From assembly GCA_035511075.1 (NCBI GenBank), contig DATKFW010000059.1, positions 120,583-184,582 of the forward strand: a stretch of 64,000 nucleotides of DNA, written 5' to 3'. The position numbers were made by a program, and so were the translations under genes. The notes under the pieces are model-generated. The model was not told where the DNA came from, ran no database searches, and worked only from the letters and a program-made list of their open reading frames with translations. Below, one piece after another: positions 46,765 through 54,454 of the stretch. This DNA is from DATAUD01 sp035511075. GTDB taxonomy: Bacteria > Verrucomicrobiota > Verrucomicrobiia > Limisphaerales > Palsa-1400. Position 1 is the first letter of the stretch. Each line of letters begins with the position of its first letter.

Positions 46765-48320
46765 AACTTCGCTTCCCAACCCTTGAAGGCTGGTATGTCC
46801 TGAGGGCATGGTCAGTCTTGCTGGCCCTGTTCTTCTGCGCCAGCGCTTCATCGCAACGGCTGTCCGCCGCCGCTGGCGGCCCATCGGCTCCCCAGCCTCT
46901 ACCCCCGGCAGCCAAACCCGTTCCGGCCGAGCCGCTCTATCATGAGTCGCTCAGGCCGCAGTTTCATTTCACGGCCCGGTATTGGGACGGCTACAACATC
47001 GAGCCAGGGCCCGATGCCGCCATACCCGGTCTCGGCGGCCAGGAAGGCTGGATCAACGATGTGAACGGCCCGATCTACTTCGACGGGGAGTATCACCTGT
47101 TTGCCCAGCGGTGGTGGCACTGCTGGCTGCACGCCGTGAGCAAGGACCTCGTCCATTGGGAAGAGCTTAAGCCGGCTTTCGGCCAGGACGAGAAGTTCGG
47201 CGGCACACAGTCCGGAACCTGCGTGATCGACTACCGGAACGTTTCCGGGCTGGCGACCGGCAGCACGCCGGTGATGATCGCCTTCTGGTCGGCTGTGGAC
47301 AACAAGCGCCAGTGCATTTCCTACAGCAACGACCATGGCCGGACCTGGACCAAATATGGCAAGAACCCGATCCTGGAGCATCCGTACCGCGACCCCAAAG
47401 TCTTTTGGCACGAGCCGAGTCAGAAGTGGATCATGGTTCTGTGCGGACCTCCCGACTTTAGCTACTGCGTCCTTACCTCGTCGAATCTGCTCCGGTGGGA
47501 AGAGCAAAGCAAGATCCCGGACATGTACGAGTGTCCCGATATGTTCCCGCTCCCGGTTGACGATGATGCCGCGAAGACCAAATGGGTAATTGTAAACGGC
47601 GACGGCAAGTATTTGGTGGGCGACTTCGACGGCCGGGAATTCAAGCCGTTGACTGGCAAGAAGCGCTGTGAGTGGGGCGAGAATTTCTACGCCGCGCAGA
47701 GCTGGAACAACATGTCCAGGAGCGACCCCCGGCGGATTCAGATCGCGTGGATGCGCGGTGGCAAGTATCCCAAAATGCCGTTCAATCAGCAACTGAGTTT
47801 CCCCTGCGAATTGACGCTCCACACCCAGGCCAGTGGCCTGACGCTGCATCGGTACCCGATTCGTGAGATCGAAAAATTGGGGGACGAGAAAATCGAACTG
47901 GGACCCATCTCGCTACAGCCGGGCGACGATCCACTCGCCGGCCTGACCGGCAAGTATTATGACATCGATTTGGAGATCGACCTGGCCGCCTCGAGTGCGA
48001 GTGAAATCTTTCTTGAACTGGCCGGCAGCAGCAGGGTCCGGTATCTGGTGAAGGAAAAGATTTTGGAGAGCTGTGGGACGCGTGTTGAACTCGCGCCGGA
48101 GGCGAATCGGGTCAAGCTGCGGATCCTGCTTGACCGCACCTCAATTGAGGTGTTTGGAAACCTCGGCACAGTGTCGTTGACCAACTGCATACTCCCCAAC
48201 GACGGTAAGCCGCCGTTATCGATTAGTGCTGTGGGGGGCAAAGCGGAGATCACCCGACTCACGCTTCACAAGTTGAAGTCGATGTGGCGCGAGGCCAAGC
48301 CTTTGGTAGAGGACAAATGA
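46761..48320 (+). CDS. Secreted glycoside hydrolase family 32 (levanase/inulinase/invertase-like)
   Basis: The GTG at 46761 overlaps the previous stop (GTGA). The 519-residue protein has a signal segment (AWSVLLALFFCASASS). The GH32 signatures are all present: nucleophile Asp100 in GWINDVNGPIYFDGEYHLFAQ-like sequence (Val replaces the usual Pro of NDPNG), Arg210-Asp211-Pro212 in YRDPKVFWH, and acid/base Glu257 in MYECPDMFPLP. The C-terminal beta-sandwich (about 370-500) is complete, with RILLDRTSIEVFGN. The family cleaves beta-fructosidic bonds in sucrose, inulin or levan. It is the last gene of the coupled string, which suggests that its glycan target is linked to the phosphonate genes. Confidence 0.92.
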   Translation: MKLRFPTLEGWYVLRAWSVLLALFFCASASSQRLSAAAGGPSAPQPLPPAAKPVPAEPLYHESLRPQFHFTARYWDGYNIEPGPDAAIPGLGGQEGWINDVNGPIYFDGEYHLFAQRWWHCWLHAVSKDLVHWEELKPAFGQDEKFGGTQSGTCVIDYRNVSGLATGSTPVMIAFWSAVDNKRQCISYSNDHGRTWTKYGKNPILEHPYRDPKVFWHEPSQKWIMVLCGPPDFSYCVLTSSNLLRWEEQSKIPDMYECPDMFPLPVDDDAAKTKWVIVNGDGKYLVGDFDGREFKPLTGKKRCEWGENFYAAQSWNNMSRSDPRRIQIAWMRGGKYPKMPFNQQLSFPCELTLHTQASGLTLHRYPIREIEKLGDEKIELGPISLQPGDDPLAGLTGKYYDIDLEIDLAASSASEIFLELAGSSRVRYLVKEKILESCGTRVELAPEANRVKLRILLDRTSIEVFGNLGTVSLTNCILPNDGKPPLSISAVGGKAEITRLTLHKLKSMWREAKPLVEDK

Positions 48321-48780
48321 GGATTTTTCTGCGGTTTGGACCGATGGTTTGACGGGCTGGGCCAGTGCCGGGCGGTTGCGTGACGCTGACATCGTCCAAA
48401 CCAAAATAATTTTGCTGATTTTCCACCTCGAATTGAAGAACGGTGACTGTGCGATGATGGCGCTCGAACCATCGAGGTAATGGGACTCGGTTGATGGGGA
48501 GTAATCCCCAATCCGCGTCAATCCCCCGGGGAGGTTTGGGTTAAGCGCCCCAACCTAGTTACGCACGGACGACGACTCATTGCCACTCAATTCGCGAATC
48601 CACCTGTGAGCCAGCCCGATACGTCAAGCGCCGAGTGGGTGGCACAAGCGTTGCTATTCACATGTCGCGGTTGAGTTACCGTAAATTGGAATTAGTCTGG
48701 CAAAAAACGCCAAGGAGAAGCCCGGCGGCCGATTCCAACTTAAGAAATGTCCTGCCGGGCGAAATTATAAATTAGAAAAC
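48321..48780. other. Intergenic region after the phosphonate gene string
   Basis: These 460 bases have no convincing gene; two overlapping minus-strand frames (48216-48521, 48266-48511) read into the GH32 gene and look like shadows. The stretch holds a large hairpin (48333-48402), a small GGGGA/TCCCC hairpin near 48496-48509, and a GCCCGGC/GCCGGGC stem (48720-48760) close to the next start. Confidence 0.5.
48333..48402 (+). terminator. Large hairpin, candidate operon terminator
   Basis: GGTTTGGACCGATG (48333-48346) pairs with CATCGTCCAAACC (48390-48402) with one bulged base. AAAATAATTTT follows. It starts 12 bases after the GH32 stop and could end the long transcript. The loop is long for a classical terminator. 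Confidence 0.4.
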
Positions 48781-49518
48781 ATGAACACTAAAAAACGCAT
48801 AATCCTCGGGGTGGCCACCCTGGCCCTTGCTGTCGCCGCCTACGCTTCGGGCGCCGCCACCGTAACCATCCGCACGCTGGGTTACTTTATCGGTTTAACA
48901 CAAGGCTCCGATCCGGTGACCGGTCATCCGCGATATGAGAACGCGGATTTCGCTGGGCACAATCTGGTTAACCTCGCCATGGGCCGCGAGGCCACGGATA
49001 CCAACGTGCCTAACCAGGTCATGGCCCTGACGTTTGCTTGCGACCTGAGTTCGGTCAATTTAGTCGTCTATGACACGCTCGCGTCCAACATCGTCGGCAC
49101 CATCGCCACAAGCACTACTGTTAGTTCGGTCGTGCAACAGGACGACAAGGAGCCGGGCCCGAACCGCGCTCATTTTATTGCCGTGATGGAGCTTGGCGCA
49201 AACGGCAACCCTACCAATGGTGTCGTTGACGGATATTTCACCCTTGCTGGACGGGTGAATCTCGATCCCACGAATGGTTGCCCGCGTCCCGTGGAGGTTT
49301 TGCTCGACCGCGATCCGCTGGACCGGGTCGACGGTGACGTTGAACTCTCCGCGAACGAAGACCGGGATTCAGAGCCGCTCAAGCTTCGCACGGGGTTGGG
49401 CCATTTGATTGGCGTCGTGGACCTTGTCACTGATGGCAGCACCAACACAATCCTGATCGCTCACGGCGCTGTTAGCATTCGCCGCGAATTGCCGGTGATC
49501 CCGCCGTCGAGCGAATAA
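48781..49518 (+). CDS. Secreted hypothetical protein
   Basis: This is a 245-residue protein with a clear signal peptide (MNTKKRIILGVATLALAVAA, cut near YASG). The mature part is beta-rich and acidic: TVTIRTLGYFIGLTQGSDPV, NLVNLAMGREATDTNVPNQV and YFTLAGRVNLDPTNGCPRPV, ending in a short disordered ELPVIPPSSE tail. No catalytic motif or known domain is visible, and the C-terminal module of the neighbouring propellers is absent. It stands alone, with hairpins before it and an inverted repeat after it. I do not recognise the family. Confidence 0.75.
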   Translation: MNTKKRIILGVATLALAVAAYASGAATVTIRTLGYFIGLTQGSDPVTGHPRYENADFAGHNLVNLAMGREATDTNVPNQVMALTFACDLSSVNLVVYDTLASNIVGTIATSTTVSSVVQQDDKEPGPNRAHFIAVMELGANGNPTNGVVDGYFTLAGRVNLDPTNGCPRPVEVLLDRDPLDRVDGDVELSANEDRDSEPLKLRTGLGHLIGVVDLVTDGSTNTILIAHGAVSIRRELPVIPPSSE

Positions 49519-49594
49519 AGATGGCGGCGCTGGCCGCTTTGCGGGAAGGTGGCCGCAGCCTCCCGTTCTTGGCCCCATGAAAGCAACTGAGGGT

Positions 49595-49638
49595 GCTGCC
49601 AATTGAGTGTTGGACGAAATCCTCGCTCGATTGGCAGC
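49595..49638. terminator. Inverted repeat, candidate terminator or regulatory hairpin
   Basis: GCTGCCAATTGAG (49595-49607) pairs with CTCGATTGGCAGC (49626-49638), 12 of 13 positions, around an 18-base loop. It lies 77 bases after one stop and 84 bases before the next start. Only a short T-rich stretch follows, so either role is possible. Confidence 0.45.
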
Positions 49639-49721
49639 GCGGCTTTCGTTGAAGGAGCGGAAAAGGAGCAGGCCGCCTGGCGGGTCCAAATGGCGCTCCA
49701 TGCAAAGAGAATGAGGATCCC

Positions 49722-50948
49722 ATGAAACTAAAGCACTTCGCGCTTGGAATTTTGCCCGCCGTCTTGTCGGTTGTTGCGTGCGGCTCTACGTTCGCCCAAG
49801 GCTGGTCTCTGACTGATGCCTCGACGAATTCTGAATGGCAATCGGTCGCTTGTTCGGACGACGGAAGCAAATTGACGGCCGCGGCGTACGATGACGGTTA
49901 TGGGGACGGCGGCGCGATTTACGCGTCGACGAACTTTGGAGAATCCTGGACGCAAACCAGCGCGCCTACGAATTACTGCTGGCAATCGCTGGCCTCCTCG
50001 ACGGATGGCAGCCGGTTGGTGGCTGTTGTTAACCAGGATGAAAACGGTAATCCGGGAGCCATTTACGCCTCGACCAACTCGGGCTCGACGTGGAAGGCGC
50101 CCGCCGCACCGACTGATTTTTGGATAGGCGTGGCCGCATCCGCGGACGGCGCGACCTTGGTGGCGGCAGATTCCGGGTCGGGCGATGGTTTGATCTACAT
50201 CTCAACGAACCTCGGAAAAAGCTGGCATTCGACCAGTGCCCCGAATGATTTTTGGGCGGCAGTCAGTATGTCCGCAGATGGAACCACACTTGTGGCGGCA
50301 GACTCCGGCTACGGCGATGGCTTGATTTACCGTTCGACCAATTCTGGAGGTGCCTGGACGGCGACCACGGCGCCGGTCAACGAGTGGTCTTCCATTGCCT
50401 TGTCGGCCGATGGAACCAGAGTCGTGGCAGCCAACGCCGGCTCTGGCGACGATTTGATTTACACCTCGACCGATTCGGGAGGCACGTGGTCGTCGACGAC
50501 TGCGCCCACCAACCAATGGTCTTGGGTCACATCATCCGCGGATGGAATGCAACTGGTGGCCGCGGACTCCGGCTACGGCGATGGCCTGATTTACGTCTCG
50601 ACCAATTATGGCGGTTCCTGGGCGCCGAGCACCGCGCCCGTTAATTATTGGACCTCCGTCGCGTGCTCTTCGGACGGCAGCAGATTGGCGGCCATGGCTT
50701 ATCCCGGCGGGGTCTGCACTTGGGAATCAATTCCCGCATTGAACGTGCGGCAATCGGGGGGGAATCTTTTCATATCGTGGCAGGCTACGGCATCGGCCAC
50801 GGGTTTTATCCTGCAAGAAGATGCCGATCTGGCGACGAACGATTGGGTTACGGTGGCCACCGTGCCTGTGTTGACAAACGGGATCAATCAGGTCGTCATC
50901 CCATTGCCTCAAAGCGGCAACCAATTTTACCGGCTCCAAGGCCCATGA
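49722..50948 (+). CDS. Secreted BNR-like beta-propeller
   Basis: This is a 408-residue protein with a signal peptide (MKLKHFALGILPAVLSVVAC) and a GAGGA ribosome site at 49712-49716. About seven repeats of 42-44 residues follow, each with a VAASADGATLVAADSG strand and a DGLIYISTNLGKSW turn, as in BNR/sialidase-type propellers. The C-terminal 70 residues are the shared module (FILQEDADLATNDW to QFYRLQGP). The repeats are nearly identical at the DNA level (for example around 50280-50340 and 50560-50610), a sign of recent repeat expansion. No sialidase catalytic residues are visible, so binding is likelier than hydrolysis. Confidence 0.85.
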   Translation: MKLKHFALGILPAVLSVVACGSTFAQGWSLTDASTNSEWQSVACSDDGSKLTAAAYDDGYGDGGAIYASTNFGESWTQTSAPTNYCWQSLASSTDGSRLVAVVNQDENGNPGAIYASTNSGSTWKAPAAPTDFWIGVAASADGATLVAADSGSGDGLIYISTNLGKSWHSTSAPNDFWAAVSMSADGTTLVAADSGYGDGLIYRSTNSGGAWTATTAPVNEWSSIALSADGTRVVAANAGSGDDLIYTSTDSGGTWSSTTAPTNQWSWVTSSADGMQLVAADSGYGDGLIYVSTNYGGSWAPSTAPVNYWTSVACSSDGSRLAAMAYPGGVCTWESIPALNVRQSGGNLFISWQATASATGFILQEDADLATNDWVTVATVPVLTNGINQVVIPLPQSGNQFYRLQGP

Positions 50949-51056
50949 TGCACATGGAAAACGATTGCCCGGGAAGCGCGCTCTGAGGACATTTCAGACT
51001 TCACAACTTGACGGTTGCACTCCAACATACCAGGTGGTGCTGGAAGCTTCATTGGC

Positions 51057-52475
51057 ATGAGCCCAACCGTACTTAAGGCAGTAAGCATTTTGGTTGTTGA
51101 AGACGATTCGATGTTGCGCCGTCAACTGACCGCAAATCTGGAACGCTTCGGCGCCGATGTCGCCGCGGCCGATTCCGTTGCCGCCACCCGGGAGCACCTC
51201 CGCTCCGGCCAATTCGATTTCGTCCTGCTCGATGTGAATCTACCCGACGGATTAGGTACGGATTTGCTGCGCGAAAAGGCTTTTCCCCCCGCCACCGCGA
51301 TCATCGTCATGACCGCGAATGGCGGCGTGGCCAATGCAGTCGAAGCAATGCATCTGGGCGCCACCGATTATCTGGTCAAGCCGTTCGATGCGGGCGAATT
51401 GCCGCTTGTGATCGCCCGGGCGCAGCGGGCGCGCAAGAGCGCAAGATTGGACGAGCAACAGCGCGACGACACGTCCAAGGCGGCGGCGATGTTCTTTTTC
51501 GGGCGCGCGCTGGCGACGGTGGAGACGCAATTGAAGAAAATCATCGACGCCGACGCCCGCATGCTAAAGCAATTGCCGCCGGTGCTCATTCAAGGCGAAA
51601 CGGGCACCGGCAAGACGACCATTGCCCGGTGGCTGCATCAACGCGGCCCGCGGGCGGCGCAGCCGTTTGTCGAAGTGAACTGTTCGGCAGTGGCCGAATC
51701 GCTTGCGGAATCGGAATTGTTCGGTCACGAACGCGGCGCGTTTACGGACGCGCGGGCGGCGCGCATCGGTCTGTTTGAGGCTGCAAGCGGGGGCACCCTC
51801 TTCCTGGATGAATTGCCGAGTCTTTCGCCGGCGCTCCAGGGCAAAGTGCTTAAGGTGATTGAAGATAATCGCCTCCGGCGACTGGGAGGAACGCGCGAGC
51901 TTCTCATAGACACGCGGGTGATCGCGGCCACCAACCAGGATATCAAGGAATTGGTCGCCGCCGGACAATTTCGCGAGGATTTATTTCACCGGCTCGATCT
52001 CTATCGCATCAGGATTCCGGCGCTGCGCGAACGTGGCGACGATGTTTTGAGGCTGGCGGAGCTGCTTCTGGAAAGCTTGAGCCGCCGGCATCTCGTGCCG
52101 GTCAAGCGCCTGACTTCGGCCGGCCGGCAGCGACTCCTGGCTTACACCTGGCCTGGCAACGTGCGCGAACTGGCGCACGAGTTGGAACGAGCAATTGTGT
52201 TCGAGGGTGGCGCGGAGTTGAATCTGGAGCAGTTGCAGACGCCTATTGACCCAAACAAACCGATTGCCCATACGGAATGGTTGAATCCGAATTTTCGATA
52301 CCCGCCCGAGGGCTTTGCGCTGGATGATGCTGTGGCGGCTCTCATCGGACTGGCGTTGAAGCAAACGAGCGACAATGTTTCGGCAGCGGCGCGATTGTTG
52401 GGCGTGTCGCGAGACTTTTTGCGTTATCGGATCGGCGGAGGTAAGAATAAACCGGACGCAAATAGTGGGGAATAG
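51057..52475 (+). CDS. Sigma-54-dependent response regulator (GAFTDA variant)
   Basis: I start at the ATG at 51057; a TTG at 51015 is in frame. The 472-residue regulator has a receiver (about 8-125) with VVEDD, phospho-acceptor Asp59 (FVLLDVNLPDG) and Lys108 (VKPF). Its AAA+ domain has Walker A GETGTGKT (180-187), GERGAFTDA in which the usual GAFTGA has Asp at 231, and Walker B GGTLFLDEL. The C-terminal HTH is SAAARLLGVSRDFLRYRI. Sigma-54 contact loops with GAFTDA exist in some families and are not necessarily dead. A -24/-12 promoter and a palindrome lie directly downstream, and a histidine kinase gene lies further on, so it probably drives the 52687-55903 genes. Confidence 0.93.
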   Translation: MSPTVLKAVSILVVEDDSMLRRQLTANLERFGADVAAADSVAATREHLRSGQFDFVLLDVNLPDGLGTDLLREKAFPPATAIIVMTANGGVANAVEAMHLGATDYLVKPFDAGELPLVIARAQRARKSARLDEQQRDDTSKAAAMFFFGRALATVETQLKKIIDADARMLKQLPPVLIQGETGTGKTTIARWLHQRGPRAAQPFVEVNCSAVAESLAESELFGHERGAFTDARAARIGLFEAASGGTLFLDELPSLSPALQGKVLKVIEDNRLRRLGGTRELLIDTRVIAATNQDIKELVAAGQFREDLFHRLDLYRIRIPALRERGDDVLRLAELLLESLSRRHLVPVKRLTSAGRQRLLAYTWPGNVRELAHELERAIVFEGGAELNLEQLQTPIDPNKPIAHTEWLNPNFRYPPEGFALDDAVAALIGLALKQTSDNVSAAARLLGVSRDFLRYRIGGGKNKPDANSGE

Positions 52476-52506
52476 CCCGCAATTTACGCCGGGGAATGCT
52501 CTGGCA

Positions 52507-52524
52507 ATGGGTGAATTCACCCAT
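52507..52524. promoter_or_regulatory. Perfect 18-bp palindrome, candidate activator site
   Basis: ATGGGTGAATTCACCCAT is perfectly self-complementary. It lies about 85-100 bases upstream of the -24/-12 element at 52609-52623 and 31 bases after the regulator stop. That is the usual place for the enhancer site of a sigma-54 activator, here possibly the protein encoded just upstream. Confidence 0.5.
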
Positions 52525-52608
52525 CGGAAGAAAGGGAGAATGGACAATATGCTTCGGCCGGAGGAACTTAAATAATGTGCCCTATGACGTTTTGAATCTA
52601 ATAAGCCA

Positions 52609-52623
52609 TGGCCCGATTTCTGC
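52609..52623 (+). promoter_or_regulatory. Sigma-54 (-24/-12) promoter
   Basis: TGGCCCGATTTCTGC matches TGGCACG-N4-TTGC with GG at 52610-52611 and GC at 52622-52623 at exactly the required distance; two other positions differ. Transcription would start near 52635, about 50 bases before the 52687 gene. The adjacent upstream gene encodes a sigma-54 activator. Confidence 0.6.
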
Positions 52624-52642
52624 TATAAATACGAAACGGGAT

Positions 52643-52660
52643 CCAGCCGGAATTGGCTGG
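52643..52660. repeat. Short inverted repeat in the leader
   Basis: CCAGCC and GGCTGG flank GGAATT at 52643-52660, between the predicted -24/-12 start site and the ATG at 52687. It would form a six-base stem in the leader RNA and could affect translation or stability; alternatively it is a protein-binding site. Confidence 0.35.
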
Positions 52661-52686
52661 CTCCAATAAACGAAGGTTACGCAATA

Positions 52687-53145
52687 ATGAAAGCAGTTCG
52701 TTACTTGATTTTGACGTGGGCAGTCATTGCCAGTCTCTGTGGATCGCGCACCGCTTGGGCACAAGCAACGGCGACACCCCCGAACTCGACGCCTCCTGTC
52801 ATCGTGGCAGGGAGCGCCGACCCGAGTCTTTCCACTGTGCCGCCAGAAATCAAGACCCTGGTCAAGACCTTCGACCAAACACGTGACAAATACCTCGCGA
52901 CGCAGGATTTGTTGCTTTTCGAACTCAAGCATACCACTACCGCGGTGCAGCGGGAACAAATTCGCGTCCAGTTGCAGGAAAACCGCCAGGCATTTCTGGC
53001 GTCCCTCAGGGGGTTCCGCCAGCAACTGAAGGACGAGTTGACGGCCCTGAAGGGAAAGATCAGTCACGAGGAGTTTTTGCGTATCATTGATGCGGCGCAC
53101 AATGCGGCCGCGGAGGGCGGCATTGGCCATCACAAGGGTCATTGA
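52687..53145 (+). CDS. Small periplasmic helical protein
   Basis: This is a 152-residue protein with a signal peptide (MKAVRYLILTWAVIASLCGS, cut near AWAQ). After a Pro/Thr linker comes a long amphipathic helix or coiled coil (TLVKTFDQTRDKYLATQDLL, TTTAVQREQIRVQLQENRQA, FRQQLKDELTALKGKISHEE). The end is Gly/His-rich (GGIGHHKGH), possibly metal binding. I do not recognise the family, but it resembles small Spy/CpxP-like or other periplasmic stress proteins in size and helicity. It lies 64 bases after the predicted sigma-54 promoter and just before an outer-membrane barrel gene, so it may be a chaperone for the envelope. Confidence 0.75.
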   Translation: MKAVRYLILTWAVIASLCGSRTAWAQATATPPNSTPPVIVAGSADPSLSTVPPEIKTLVKTFDQTRDKYLATQDLLLFELKHTTTAVQREQIRVQLQENRQAFLASLRGFRQQLKDELTALKGKISHEEFLRIIDAAHNAAAEGGIGHHKGH

Positions 53146-53194
53146 ACAGGCAACACTAGTTCTGAACAGGCTAATCTCTAAGAATTCAAGTCGG

Positions 53195-54388
53195 TTGGCC
53201 TTACCCGGTCGCCAGACTCTTTTTGCATGCGCAAGACGAGGCTTACGGCGATGCCTCGTCGTGCTCTCCTATTTTTCCGTGTTCGCATTTCGCAGCCGCG
53301 CGGTTGCGGCCCCGCTATCTGCGACCAACCTCATTTCCGAAGACGTGCCGCTCTGGACGGAATCCATGCTCTGGGACAAGCAGGCTATTGTGTCATCCGG
53401 CTTTGGTTACAATGACAACGTTTTCTTGAGCGCCTTCAATCCGCGCGAAAGCGCGTTCATCATCAACGGATTGGATTTGACCGTTCTGCGGATGCCCCTG
53501 GACGGCTGGCAGGTCGACGGCTTGATTGACGGGGATGACATAAGGTTTTTGCGCAATATCGGGACCAACTCGGAGGACTCAATCATTTCAAGCCTTCGCA
53601 TCCAGCGGGATTTGCCGGAGGGTTGGCGGGCCGGGTTGGAATTCCGCGGCCTCTATGAAAAGCAGGTGCTGGACATCTCCACGCGCGAGGCCGCCCCGGC
53701 CACTGCGCTGGTGGAAGGGTACGGGGTGACAGTCGAGCCTTCGGTGCGCAAAGATTTCAAGACCGGTTTGTGGTTGCAAGTGGAAATGCCGATCACGCGG
53801 TGGAATCTCCAAGCGCCGCTGGATGATTATTGGGACTTCGGACCGGTCGTGACTTTGGGCTGCAATTTCGGCAACCATTCCGATGTCACCGTGAGTTACG
53901 CGGCTTCGTATCAGCCCCACTCCGAATGGGTCGCGTTGGACTCGTACGGCCGCCCGCTTCCCCAACTTCTGGAAATTTTCGAGGATCGGACGGAACTCGC
54001 CTGGCATCAATATTGGGATTCGCGTCGTTATTTAAGGTCGGCCACGCGCCTGATTTTTGCCTGCGACGAAGACAACGGCGGCGGTTATTTCAATTACTAC
54101 CAATACCAAGTCGTCGAGGATCTCCTCTGGCAAAGTCCAAACTGGCTGATTAAAGGCAGCGCGCAACAGGTGTACGAACTCTATCCGGTTCAGGGGGTTA
54201 ACGTCTTGAACGGCCAACTTCTTGCCCGGAATCTACTGGATCTATCCCTCGAGGTCGAACGCCGCATTTTCAAACAATTGAAGGGCTTTGGCAAAGTGGA
54301 ATATCAAAGAGGGCATTCCAACTACGCCGGCGATGCCGGCGACTACTTTGCAAGGACGTTCTCGTTCGGCTTGCGATTTGAATTTTGA
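53195..54388 (+). CDS. Outer-membrane beta-barrel protein
   Basis: The start is uncertain: a TTG at 53195 gives a basic N-region and a hydrophobic signal stretch (CLVVLSYFSVFAFRSRAVAA), whereas the first ATGs (53087 onward) lie in the preceding gene. The mature part is built of alternating aromatic/polar strands, for example VSSGFGYNDNVFLSAFN, WRAGLEFRGLYEKQ and VTVSYAASYQPHSEW. It ends YFARTFSFGLRFEF, whose last residue is the Phe typical of outer-membrane barrels folded by BAM. Length (about 398 residues) fits a barrel of perhaps 14-16 strands. It follows the periplasmic protein and precedes a histidine kinase. It may be the effector of the sigma-54 circuit, such as a porin-like or adhesion protein. 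Confidence 0.78.
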   Translation: MALPGRQTLFACARRGLRRCLVVLSYFSVFAFRSRAVAAPLSATNLISEDVPLWTESMLWDKQAIVSSGFGYNDNVFLSAFNPRESAFIINGLDLTVLRMPLDGWQVDGLIDGDDIRFLRNIGTNSEDSIISSLRIQRDLPEGWRAGLEFRGLYEKQVLDISTREAAPATALVEGYGVTVEPSVRKDFKTGLWLQVEMPITRWNLQAPLDDYWDFGPVVTLGCNFGNHSDVTVSYAASYQPHSEWVALDSYGRPLPQLLEIFEDRTELAWHQYWDSRRYLRSATRLIFACDEDNGGGYFNYYQYQVVEDLLWQSPNWLIKGSAQQVYELYPVQGVNVLNGQLLARNLLDLSLEVERRIFKQLKGFGKVEYQRGHSNYAGDAGDYFARTFSFGLRFEF

Positions 54389-54454
54389 AGCAATGAAACA
54401 AACGACAGCGAACATTTCGGAACTTCGATGCGATTCACTTAAATTGATTTCGAC

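Noticed and set aside
48216..48521. 101-codon minus-strand frame after GH32
   Set aside because: It reads through the GH32 3' end and the large hairpin and has no family resemblance.
49722..50948. CRISPR-like or satellite repeat
   Set aside because: The repeated DNA is in frame and encodes propeller units; there are no spacers of constant length.
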